The notes under the pieces were generated by a model. It was not told where the DNA came from and did no database searches. It saw nothing but the letters and a program-made list of their open reading frames with translations. This document shows, piece by piece, positions 7,271 to 13,951 of a stretch of 64,000 bases of DNA (positions are counted from its first letter, which is position 1; each line of letters opens with the position of its first letter). Source of the DNA: a virus. A program made the translations under genes and the position numbers. The stretch spans positions 48,821 to 112,820 of IMG/VR virus record IMGVR_UViG_3300025012_000042. One strand, given 5' to 3'.

Positions 7271-7403
7271 TTCGACAGGTTGATACAATTCTCCTTCTAA
7301 GAAGAAAAATTATCCACAGGTAATAGTATATATCATAATTTCCTTTGTGGATAGATAGTCTTCGACAAAATTTATCCACATGTTGATAAGTGTTCAGGTC
7401 GGA
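7271..7403. other. oriV: Probable plasmid replication origin (DnaA-box cluster)
   Basis: Two perfect DnaA boxes TTATCCACA lie at 7310-7318 and 7372-7380. Two near matches lie at 7346-7354 (CTATCCACA on the minus strand) and 7381-7389 (TTATCAACA on the minus strand). TTCGACA recurs at 7271 and 7361, with a relative near 7397, and could be iterons. The cluster sits in gene-free DNA near the replication gene, as expected for a DnaA-dependent origin. Confidence 0.7.
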
Positions 7404-7410
7404 CAATAAA

Positions 7411-7460
7411 ACAAAAAATAAGCCACACTCAGATACAATTAAGTATTCTGGTGTGGCTTA
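7411..7460 (-). terminator. Terminator of the minus-strand 8646-7464 operon
   Basis: The stem AAGCCACAC / GTGTGGCTT (7420-7428 and 7451-7459) is followed on the minus strand by ATTTTTTG. It begins a few bases after the stop codon of the last gene. Confidence 0.8.
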
Positions 7461-7463
7461 TAA

Positions 7464-7763
7464 CTATTTCCTATTAGATTCAATCATATCTGCTAAAAGT
7501 TGCACTCTTTTACTTGCTTCTTTCTTTCCTATACTCTGTTCCCATTCATCATAGGTAGTATTATCTAAATCTAATCCCATTATTTTTCTAAACATTTCAT
7601 GGAGACATTCTGTTAATAAACCACTAACATCTCGATCTGTTTTTTCGGCTACTTCAAACAATACCTTCATTTCTAAACTATCAGCAGATAACATAAATTC
7701 AGGAAAATCATTGTTTTCGCAATGTACAGGTATGAATTTATACGGTCTACTTTTTAAATCCAC
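7464..7763 (-). CDS. Hypothetical protein next to the partition region
   Basis: This 99-residue, largely helical acidic protein has no recognised family. It is the second gene of a two-gene minus-strand unit after the ribbon-helix-helix/coiled-coil protein and ends at a strong terminator. Its position between origin and partition genes suggests a plasmid maintenance or regulatory role, but nothing in the sequence shows this directly. Confidence 0.55.
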   Translation of the reverse strand: MDLKSRPYKFIPVHCENNDFPEFMLSADSLEMKVLFEVAEKTDRDVSGLLTECLHEMFRKIMGLDLDNTTYDEWEQSIGKKEASKRVQLLADMIESNRK

Positions 7764-7824
7764 TTACTTCAACTCCTTTATATAAAATATATTAGCATTG
7801 AATATCCTTAAAGTCCACATGCTT

Positions 7825-8646
7825 TCACCTAACATTCACTGGCAACCATATTTTCTCCTTAACCTCTATTCTTTCAATTTCTCTTTTCATCTCATTAATC
7901 CTATTATCGCATTCATCTTTCATTTCTTGTCTCATTACCCTTAATTCCAATACATGACTTTCTCTCAATTCACTAATTTCCTTAATTCTATCTTGTTTTA
8001 ACTCAACTAATTGTCCTTCTAAAAACACCGATCTATTCTCTGATTCTTTTAATTGAAGTTGCAAATATTTATTAGAGTCTTCCATCTCGCCGATAGAAAG
8101 TTCCAATTCATCTACCGACCCAATTCTTTTCTTCATCTCATCATTTTCTAATCTTAATGTTTCTATTAAATAATTTGAGTTATTATGTCCGGCCTCTAAT
8201 TCAATATTCCTTTTGGATAAAGTCTCCGACTTATCTTCTGCTTCTTTTTTAGCTTTATCAGAATCTTTTTTGCTATTTTCAGCAATATCAATTCTTTCTC
8301 TTAGAGAATCTAAAGTGGTTTTAAAATCATTTGTTAATGTTTGAACTGTCTCCATATGGAATCTTTTCTGATCAGCTTCACTCCTGGTAATCTCAGTAAA
8401 CATTTGAACTATGCGTTCTACATGCTCTTTCATTTTCAACATGTTTGGAGTTATAAGTTCGGATATTCCACCCGATTCTGATTCTAATTGATCTTTCTTT
8501 AATCTGATTACATCAAGCAATAAGTCTTTTGATGTTAAACCTGTGCGGGTTTGAAGTGAGGCCCATTCATTTTTACCATCTTCGTTGTCTAATCTGATTG
8601 AAAGGGAGGATGGAGATGGTTTTCTAGTATCTTCTGATTCATTCAT
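7825..8646 (-). CDS. Ribbon-helix-helix / coiled-coil plasmid protein (KfrA-like architecture)
   Basis: The 273-residue protein has an N-terminal segment S-L-S-I-R-L-D...T-G-L-T-S-K-D-L-L-L-D-V-I (about 14-50) that looks like a ribbon-helix-helix DNA-binding fold. Residues about 65-265 are a long charged coiled coil rich in E, K, R and L heptads. This combination of a small DNA-binding head and a long coiled coil is typical of plasmid regulators such as KfrA, though the head domain type differs. Its promoter is overlapped downstream by four GTATAC sites, suggesting it represses itself. The ribosome site is AAAGGAGG. Confidence 0.6.
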   Translation of the reverse strand: MNESEDTRKPSPSSLSIRLDNEDGKNEWASLQTRTGLTSKDLLLDVIRLKKDQLESESGGISELITPNMLKMKEHVERIVQMFTEITRSEADQKRFHMETVQTLTNDFKTTLDSLRERIDIAENSKKDSDKAKKEAEDKSETLSKRNIELEAGHNNSNYLIETLRLENDEMKKRIGSVDELELSIGEMEDSNKYLQLQLKESENRSVFLEGQLVELKQDRIKEISELRESHVLELRVMRQEMKDECDNRINEMKREIERIEVKEKIWLPVNVR

Positions 8647-8675
8647 GATTTGGTGCCTCCTTTGAGATTATGATA

Positions 8676-8741
8676 ATGTATACATTTTAGGTAGTTATAA
8701 TGGTACGTATACACATGTATACACGTAAACTTTTGTATACA
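8676..8741. promoter_or_regulatory. GTATAC operator cluster
   Basis: GTATAC occurs four times within 63 bp (8678, 8707, 8717, 8735), several times inside the larger palindrome TGTATACA. The middle pair forms a near-palindrome of 24 bp centred near 8715. The sites lie between the -10 box of the minus-strand promoter and the start of the 273-residue protein, so they are likely repressor operators and may also act as a partition site. Confidence 0.65.
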
Positions 8742-8744
8742 TTG

Positions 8745-8773
8745 ATTATAGCATAAAATGGTAAGGTGAGCAA
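8745..8773 (-). promoter_or_regulatory. Promoter of the RHH/coiled-coil gene
   Basis: On the minus strand, TTGCTC (8768-8773) and a perfect TATAAT (8745-8750) are separated by 17 bp. The start point would fall within the GTATAC cluster. Confidence 0.65.
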
Positions 8774-8789
8774 GATGTATAAAAATGTG

Positions 8790-8858
8790 TTGCAAAGTAT
8801 GGGGTATGACTATATAATATCCATAAAGGTAAATACCCCATACTTTATAGTGGGGTAT
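8790..8858 (+). promoter_or_regulatory. parM promoter with TATGGGGTAT repeats (parC/operator)
   Basis: TTGCAA (8790-8795) and TATAAT (8813-8818) are 17 bp apart. A perfect 14-bp inverted repeat overlaps and follows them: AAAGTATGGGGTAT (8794-8807) and ATACCCCATACTTT (8833-8846). A third GGGGTAT lies at 8852-8858. Repeats at the promoter of an actin-type partition operon are usually the ParR binding centromere and also shut down transcription. Confidence 0.7.
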
Positions 8859-8878
8859 AATATGAAGGAGGAATATTT

Positions 8879-9730
8879 ATGGCAATTCAGATCATTCCAA
8901 TCGACTGTGGACGCAACACTGTAAAGTTATTAAACAATCAATCATTTAGATCTGTGGTTGGAGATTGGCATCATAGGGAAATATCTGATAATGAAGAATA
9001 TGAAGTAATTATCAACGACAAAGAAAAACATTTTGTAGGACAATTGGCACTCGATGAGTCGTTTGCCCCAATCGAGATGAGTACAACATCAAAGATTCAT
9101 GAACAGACAAGAGTGCTTTTTTTAACTGGGGTCGGCCTATCCTTAGAGGAAGATGACAGTGATTTATATATTTGCACAGGTGTACCAGTTGATCAGTTCA
9201 ATGCCACAACAAAATCTGCATTGGAAAATTTATTATTTGGCAAATACGATATTCAAATTAATGGGGAACATAAAAAATTCTGTATAAACAATCTAAATAT
9301 TATACCTGAATCTGTTGCCAGCTTTCAATATGCATTATCGAAAGATGAAAATTTATCAATTGGTAAGAAAAGAATAATTGACTTAGGAAGTTTAACCGTG
9401 AATTATAGTTCTATGAACGGTAGTAAGTTTGTCACAAGAGATTCTGGAACACTGGCTTTCGGTTCCATTAAACTAAAAGGGAATCAAATTGATAATTCTC
9501 AATATGTTGGAAAGATTGTAGCTGAACTTAGTCAGAGATTCACAGACTACGAAATCTCTGATCGAGTTTTATTAACTGGTGGAGGAGCATTGCAATTTGG
9601 TGATTTATTTAAGAAATATTATCCTAATTGCTCAGTTTTAGATAATTGTGTCTATGCTAATGTAGAAGGTTATCACAGGATGGGCGTGAAAAAATGGGCA
9701 AAAGCACAGGCGAACTCACAGGTCGAGTAA
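8879..9730 (+). CDS. parM: ParM/AlfA-type plasmid segregation actin
   Basis: The 283-residue protein has the actin-family phosphate-1 loop near the N-terminus (I-D-C-G-R-N-T-V-K), a middle I-D-L-G-S-L-T-V phosphate-2 segment near residue 165, and a late L-L-T-G-G-G-A-L adenosine motif near residue 234. This is the ASKHA layout of bacterial actins that form filaments pushing sister plasmids apart. The size is at the small end, like AlfA/Alp7A-type proteins. It has a strong ribosome site, a repeat-flanked promoter, and a small DNA-binding partner gene overlapping its 3' end. Confidence 0.8.
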   Translation: MAIQIIPIDCGRNTVKLLNNQSFRSVVGDWHHREISDNEEYEVIINDKEKHFVGQLALDESFAPIEMSTTSKIHEQTRVLFLTGVGLSLEEDDSDLYICTGVPVDQFNATTKSALENLLFGKYDIQINGEHKKFCINNLNIIPESVASFQYALSKDENLSIGKKRIIDLGSLTVNYSSMNGSKFVTRDSGTLAFGSIKLKGNQIDNSQYVGKIVAELSQRFTDYEISDRVLLTGGGALQFGDLFKKYYPNCSVLDNCVYANVEGYHRMGVKKWAKAQANSQVE

Positions 9731-9945
9731 AAAGAAAAGGTGTTTATTTTAATTTAGACGATGAAGATGAATTATTACTTTATGAAAAGGCAAACGAGAT
9801 TAGAAATTTTAGTAAATGGGTTAAGAAGCAATTAGTTAATGATGGGGTCGTAGTTAAAGAGGGAATAAAAGAGACTGTAGTAGAGCATATTAAGGTTGAA
9901 AGAAGGAGAGTAGAAAAGGATGAACTTGACGATATGATGATTTAA
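9694..9945 (+). CDS. ParR/AlfB-like partition adaptor
   Basis: This 83-residue basic/acidic protein overlaps the actin gene by 37 bp in another frame. The segment V-Y-F-N-L-D-D-E-D-E-L-L-L-Y-E-K-A followed by F-S-K-W-V-K-K-Q-L fits a ribbon-helix-helix fold. Such adaptors bind the centromere repeats and couple them to ParM-type filaments. The call rests on size, order and this fold rather than on clear sequence identity. Confidence 0.65.
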   Translation: MGKSTGELTGRVKRKGVYFNLDDEDELLLYEKANEIRNFSKWVKKQLVNDGVVVKEGIKETVVEHIKVERRRVEKDELDDMMI

Positions 9946-9977
9946 AGACATAACTGTAATAGTTGTGTCTTCTTTTT
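9945..9977 (+). terminator. Terminator of the partition operon
   Basis: The stem AAGACATAAC / GTTGTGTCTT with one mismatch is followed by CTTTTTG, directly after the partition adaptor stop codon. Confidence 0.75.
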
Positions 9978-10051
9978 GTTTAGATAGTATGTAGGAATAT
10001 AAGGGGTAATGTTTGTGGTAATGGGATAGTATGTAGGAAAATTTATAGGAG

Positions 10052-10063
10052 AGTATGGGGTAT
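10052..10063. repeat. Further copy of the partition-operon repeat
   Basis: AGTATGGGGTAT matches the parM promoter repeat. It lies alone in the 256-bp gap between the partition operon and the next gene, so it may be an additional centromere or regulatory site. The rest of that gap shows no convincing gene. Confidence 0.5.
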
Positions 10064-10201
10064 GAAATTAGTCCTGAGAAATCAGGGCTTATTCTTTTCC
10101 CATTTATTACATTTACTAAAAGTGTAATATTGTACAATCCCTACTCAATAAAGATTAAACATATCATCATTAATCACAATCTATCAAAGGAGGATGCAAC
10201 A

Positions 10202-10462
10202 TTGATTACCGATAAACTCAATAAATCAGAGATTAAAGTTCTTCAAGTTCTTCAAGAATCAAATATCACTAATGATATGAATGCTATGAAAATATCAACA
10301 TTGTCAGAGAAAACTGGATTAAGTTATTTCATTGTAAGAAATATTATCAAGAGTTTTTATATTGCTGGTATCTGTACAAAAGGACGGAAAGAGGGGAATG
10401 GAGAGACATTTTATTTAAGTGAATTATATCAAGAAATTAAGGGAGGAATTATTAATGAGTAA
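10202..10462 (+). CDS. Small winged-helix DNA-binding protein
   Basis: The TTG at 10202 is chosen because AAAGGAGG (10186-10193) lies 8 bases upstream. The longer upstream extension lacks a ribosome site. The 86-residue product has S-E-I-K-V-L-Q-V-L followed by M-K-I-S-T-L-S-E-K-T-G-L-S-Y-F-I-V-R-N-I, a helix-turn-helix, then a beta wing (K-E-G-N-G-E-T-F-Y). It is probably a local transcriptional regulator of the conjugation-like operon. Confidence 0.65.
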   Translation: MITDKLNKSEIKVLQVLQESNITNDMNAMKISTLSEKTGLSYFIVRNIIKSFYIAGICTKGRKEGNGETFYLSELYQEIKGGIINE

Positions 10463-10757
10463 ATTATACACAATCCTAAAACCAAGTAATTCTATCTATA
10501 AGAAAACACAAAAGCGACTTCAAACTGTAACTTTTAATTGTGAAATATGTGCAATTAAATATCCTACGTTTACCGAAAAATCTATTATCACAAAAGATAT
10601 TGATTCTGAACTTATTCATGTTTTAAATTATTGTCCTAAATGTTTACAGAGATTCCCCATTCAATTTAATTTAAATGATAATAGTGTTTCTATAGCATGG
10701 CCTAGTTGGGATGGTAAGGATGAAGATGGAATTTATCCGAGGAGAATGGAGGGTTAG
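10455..10757 (+). CDS. Zinc-ribbon hypothetical protein
   Basis: The ATG at 10455 follows GGGAGG and overlaps the previous stop by 8 bp, indicating translational coupling. The 100-residue product has C-E-I-C (about residue 29) and C-P-K-C (about residue 61), a likely zinc site. No function is known. Confidence 0.6.
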   Translation: MSKLYTILKPSNSIYKKTQKRLQTVTFNCEICAIKYPTFTEKSIITKDIDSELIHVLNYCPKCLQRFPIQFNLNDNSVSIAWPSWDGKDEDGIYPRRMEG

Positions 10758-10782
10758 AGGTTAGATTAAGGGAGGAATCATA

Positions 10783-11070
10783 ATGCAAGCATATTTTACT
10801 AAATTTGATAATGATTCTAATTGGGTTAAGGGTGAAGTCGGTAGATTTAGATTTGATGCTAAACTATACAACACTCCATCTAGATTAGGTATTGATGGTG
10901 GAAGGGTTAGTGCGTTAGCAATATTTGAAGGAGAACAGTTTAATCATAATAATTGCGAAGTTCATTATAATCGTGGATGGGACATTGAACCAAATGAGGA
11001 TATGATGGATTATTTTGATGCTGTAATGGATTTATTGGAGAATAGTGAGGAAAGGGATTTGGATGAGTAA
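10783..11070 (+). CDS. Hypothetical protein, 95 aa
   Basis: The gene is preceded by GGGAGG. The product is a beta-rich acidic protein with Y-N-T-P-S-R-L-G-I-D-G-G-R-V-S, resembling small conserved plasmid/phage proteins of unknown function. Its end overlaps the next start (ATGAGTAA), so the two are coupled. Confidence 0.6.
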   Translation: MQAYFTKFDNDSNWVKGEVGRFRFDAKLYNTPSRLGIDGGRVSALAIFEGEQFNHNNCEVHYNRGWDIEPNEDMMDYFDAVMDLLENSEERDLDE

Positions 11071-11305
11071 TGATATTTACCTTAAAGTATTGGACTTAGC
11101 AGGTTACGAATTAGAATATGGTATTTCATTAGAGACTCAAGTTAGGAATTTGTTTATTGATATGGTAGATGGTGGAATGTATTCAGATGTAAGGAATAAA
11201 GAGGAAGTAGATGATTTTATTGAGGAAATTGGAATTGATGGAGTGGTTAAGATGTTGGTTAGAAGTATGGAGGGTTATAGGGAGTTTAAGGTTAAGTATG
11301 GTTAA
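11063..11305 (+). CDS. Hypothetical acidic protein, 80 aa
   Basis: The ATG at 11063 lies inside the end of the preceding gene and is served by GAGGAAAGGG. The product is helical, acidic and without a recognised motif. It is co-transcribed with the conjugation-like genes by position. Confidence 0.55.
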   Translation: MSNDIYLKVLDLAGYELEYGISLETQVRNLFIDMVDGGMYSDVRNKEEVDDFIEEIGIDGVVKMLVRSMEGYREFKVKYG

Positions 11306-11319
11306 GGAGTTAAATTAGT

Positions 11320-11910
11320 ATGAAAAAAACAAAAGGAAAACTAATTCCCAAACTAAGCAAAAAACTATTATTTTCGCTTTTATTATTAACTTTATTGTCA
11401 ATACCTCATCCTGCCTCAGCTAAAGGAGAATTGACCACAGAAGAAGCAAAAAGCATTTTAAACATTATTATTAATAAAACTTATATATTGCTTACTTCTT
11501 CCTCTAATTATATCTATCCAGTAGATGGAATAATCTCAAGTCCTTATGGCACAAGAGAGTCTTCATTAGATGGATTTCATTATGGAATTGATATTGCGGT
11601 AGTAGAAAATACCCCTGTTCATGCTTCAAATTTTGGCATAGTAATTAAAGCAGAATTTAATGAAATGATTGGAAATGTTGTGTATATCAATCATTCTGAT
11701 GGAAAACAGACTGTGTACGCTCACAACAATAAATTATTAGTCAATGTTGGAGATAAAGTAAATCAAAATGATGTAATTGCTTTTTCTGGAAATACAGGAT
11801 TACTGTCCAGAGGACCACATGTACATTTTGAAATTCGTACTAATAATGGAACTAATTCATTAAATCCAATGAATTATTTACCTGCAAAACAAAATAAACC
11901 CCTCAAATGA
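11320..11910 (+). CDS. Secreted M23-family peptidoglycan hydrolase
   Basis: The 196-residue protein has a basic N-terminus and a hydrophobic stretch (about 16-31), ending with A-S-A, a Sec signal peptide or anchor. The LytM/M23 domain occupies about 75-190 with H-Y-G-I-D-I near residue 87 and G-P-H-V-H-F-E near residue 167, which together form the zinc site. The fold-typical G-N-T-G segment comes before the second motif. Enzymes of this kind in conjugation operons open the cell wall for the transfer channel, which fits its position immediately before a VirB2-like gene. Cleavage specificity is not known. Confidence 0.85.
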   Translation: MKKTKGKLIPKLSKKLLFSLLLLTLLSIPHPASAKGELTTEEAKSILNIIINKTYILLTSSSNYIYPVDGIISSPYGTRESSLDGFHYGIDIAVVENTPVHASNFGIVIKAEFNEMIGNVVYINHSDGKQTVYAHNNKLLVNVGDKVNQNDVIAFSGNTGLLSRGPHVHFEIRTNNGTNSLNPMNYLPAKQNKPLK

Positions 11911-11914
11911 GGGG
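11887..11914 (-). terminator. Terminator of the 33-residue minus-strand gene
   Basis: A 6-bp stem CCCCTC / GAGGGG (11899-11914) is followed on the minus strand by TTTATTTTGTTTT. It overlaps the stop codon of the M23 gene. Confidence 0.6.
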
Positions 11915-11936
11915 ATGAAATGGAGCATATGATTAA

Positions 11937-12038
11937 TTATTGAACTAATTTTCCTAATTGCTGTACTATATCAACTAATTCGTATGCTCCATATCCCATT
12001 AATCCTACTCCAATTACTGTTCCAAATATTAAAAACAT
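11937..12038 (-). CDS. 33-residue membrane miniprotein
   Basis: On the minus strand, AAAGGAGTG precedes ATG by 7 bases. The product starts M-F-L-I-F-G-T-V-I-G-V-G-L-M-G-Y, one probable transmembrane helix, then a short polar tail. It is antisense to the conjugation-like operon and has its own terminator-like hairpin. It could be a small toxin or a membrane regulator; nothing shows which. Confidence 0.5.
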   Translation of the reverse strand: MFLIFGTVIGVGLMGYGAYELVDIVQQLGKLVQ

Positions 12039-12283
12039 AAATTTTCACTCCTTTAAATCATATTTTAATGACTATATTGTTACCAAACTATATGTCGAAT
12101 ATACATGAATTAATGTAAATTTTAAGACAAGAACCCTATATTAACCCCCTATGTTAAGTATAGTACACTCTAAATCCTACAGCCCTTTAATACCAATGGT
12201 CTTAGAATTGAAAATGTGGGGTCTTCTTATATAAGGAGGCAAGATTTGCCGACTGTTTTAAATTTCAAAGGAGGTTGTTTACA
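12039..12283. promoter_or_regulatory. Gene-free leader with a possible promoter of the transfer genes
   Basis: This stretch carries TTGAAA at 12208-12213 and TATAAG at 12230-12235 with a 16-bp spacer, a plausible + strand promoter for the pilin and following genes. No other gene or strong hairpin was seen. Confidence 0.4.
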
Positions 12284-12535
12284 TTGAATGAATTTTTAAG
12301 TTGGTCAACAAAGATTTGTTTGGCTATGACTGCTCTTGGTGGAGGATTGGCTATGCTCATGATAGTATGGTCTGGGATTATGGATATAATTGGAAATGGG
12401 CAATGGAAGGCACAAGCCAAGGAATTAAAGGAATCGGTAATTAGAGGATGTATTACTATAATCGTTGGGCCTTGGGTTATAAAAATTCTTTGGACTATAC
12501 TCAAAGGAATTTTTCCAACACTTCCTACATTTTAA
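12284..12535 (+). CDS. VirB2/TrbC-like pilin subunit
   Basis: The TTG at 12284 is the start, 9 bases after AAAGGAGG (12267-12274). An in-frame TTG at 12275 directly abuts the ribosome site and is unlikely. The 83-residue product has two hydrophobic helices (about 10-33 and 53-75) separated by a polar loop, the layout of TrbC/VirB2 pilins and of the short VirB2-like proteins of Gram-positive type IV systems. It is followed by a VirB6-like gene. Confidence 0.65.
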   Translation: MNEFLSWSTKICLAMTALGGGLAMLMIVWSGIMDIIGNGQWKAQAKELKESVIRGCITIIVGPWVIKILWTILKGIFPTLPTF

Positions 12536-12564
12536 TTATTGCAATTCTAAAGGGGATGATCATA

Positions 12565-13599
12565 ATGCTTACAGTTGGAGAAGTTGGAGACGCAATTATT
12601 GATTTATTTATTAAACCACCATCTCCTGAAACTGTTGATAAAGTAAATGGGGCATTATTTGATGTCCCTACTCCAGAAACGATAGAGAGTGTCAATAATG
12701 TTTTATTTAATGCGCCTACACCACATGATATTTCTACGGTTAATGGGAGATTAGAACATTTTATTACTGATTCATTAGTACAAAACTTTGCACAATTATT
12801 TCTTCATACACCTAATGTACTATTAGAAAATCCAACAATATTAGTTTTACACTCATTCTTTTTAAAAATAATTATTGCTTTTTCATTCGCAGGAATAGTA
12901 TATTTTGGAATTATGCAAGTCATGAACAAAAGTAGTAAATATCAGACAAATGAATATATTGTAAAAATAGCTCAATCGATGGTAATTATAAATATAGTAA
13001 TTATAGCACTACCAACACTAATAGAAACAACAAACAAATTAACTATAGCAATTCTTTCAATAGGTGGAACAGAAGCAGAGATGATAAAGGCTCTAACTCC
13101 TCAGTACGGTTTAGGCTTAATCATATTCACACTAATATTTGCTTTAATACTAATCAATCTAATATGGTATTACTTTATGAGAATGATTTCTATTATGTTT
13201 TTAGTTGCTACAGCACCCATATTCTTTTTTCTATGGTTATTTCCTAAACATCAAAATATGAGACAAATATGGATTGATGAGCTATTGGATAACTTACAAG
13301 CACCTATTATTCATGCGATTATTATGGTCATTTGGTTAGGTTTTGAGTCATCTATTTCAAAATCAAATCACGGAGGACTTTATCACATTATGCTTTGTAT
13401 AGCAGCAGGTTCATTTATGATTCAAGCACCTAGTTATGTGCAACAATGGATTAGTTATGGACACCAAGCACCTACTCCTATTCAAATGTTCAAAGAAATT
13501 AAGTATGGATTAAGTCCTAGAAAACTTATCGGTTATGGAGGATTTGGAAGAATGGGAGGAAACATGTTTAGAGGAAGAGGAACTACAAGAAGGAGGTAA
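12565..13599 (+). CDS. VirB6/TrbL-like polytopic membrane protein of a type IV secretion system
   Basis: The ATG at 12565 is 9 bases after AAAGGGG; an ATG at 12556 is also possible, and longer extensions would run inside the pilin gene. The 344-residue product has at least five hydrophobic segments between about residues 85 and 300. Its N-terminus holds three degenerate repeats of the type P-T-P-E-T-I-x-x-V-N-x-x-L-F (about 19-65). The position between pilin and VirB3/PrgI-like genes, and the glycine/arginine-rich tail, fit VirB6-type inner-membrane channel proteins of Gram-positive conjugation systems. Confidence 0.65.
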   Translation: MLTVGEVGDAIIDLFIKPPSPETVDKVNGALFDVPTPETIESVNNVLFNAPTPHDISTVNGRLEHFITDSLVQNFAQLFLHTPNVLLENPTILVLHSFFLKIIIAFSFAGIVYFGIMQVMNKSSKYQTNEYIVKIAQSMVIINIVIIALPTLIETTNKLTIAILSIGGTEAEMIKALTPQYGLGLIIFTLIFALILINLIWYYFMRMISIMFLVATAPIFFFLWLFPKHQNMRQIWIDELLDNLQAPIIHAIIMVIWLGFESSISKSNHGGLYHIMLCIAAGSFMIQAPSYVQQWISYGHQAPTPIQMFKEIKYGLSPRKLIGYGGFGRMGGNMFRGRGTTRRR

Positions 13600-13603
13600 T
13601 TTA

Positions 13604-13951
13604 ATGTTTAATAATGAGATGTTTGAAACTAATCAAATCATTGAAATGAAGGATGAAATATTCTATGGACTTACAGGCAAACAAACAATTTATTTAATAT
13701 CTGGGATAGTTTTAAGTTTATCTATATTTAATACTGCATTACCTATTATTGCAAAACTATTCATTCTACCAAATATCGGTATTCCTACTGCAATTCTAGT
13801 TAAAACTGATATTGATCAAGGAATAGTTTCTTTCTTCAAATTTAAGTGGAGAGGGGTGACAAAACAAAATGTTACAATACAATCTTTACCCAAAAGCAAA
13901 TTATCTTTTAGCAACAAAAGAAGAACAAACACTACTCCGATCCAAGTTTAA
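13604..13951 (+). CDS. PrgI/VirB3-like membrane protein
   Basis: The ATG at 13604 follows AAGGAGGT. The 115-residue product has an N-terminal polar part, then two hydrophobic segments (about 25-66) with I-V-L-S-L-S-I-F and L-P-N-I-G-I-P-T. This matches the small PrgI-family proteins that always precede VirB4 in Gram-positive conjugative elements. Its 3' end overlaps the VirB4-like gene by 83 bp in a different frame. Confidence 0.65.
   Translation: MFNNEMFETNQIIEMKDEIFYGLTGKQTIYLISGIVLSLSIFNTALPIIAKLFILPNIGIPTAILVKTDIDQGIVSFFKFKWRGVTKQNVTIQSLPKSKLSFSNKRRTNTTPIQV

Noticed and set aside
9832-10137. Minus-strand frame opposite the partition adaptor and the following gap
   Set aside because: Its sequence is Y/S/L-rich, has no ribosome site and crosses the partition terminator.
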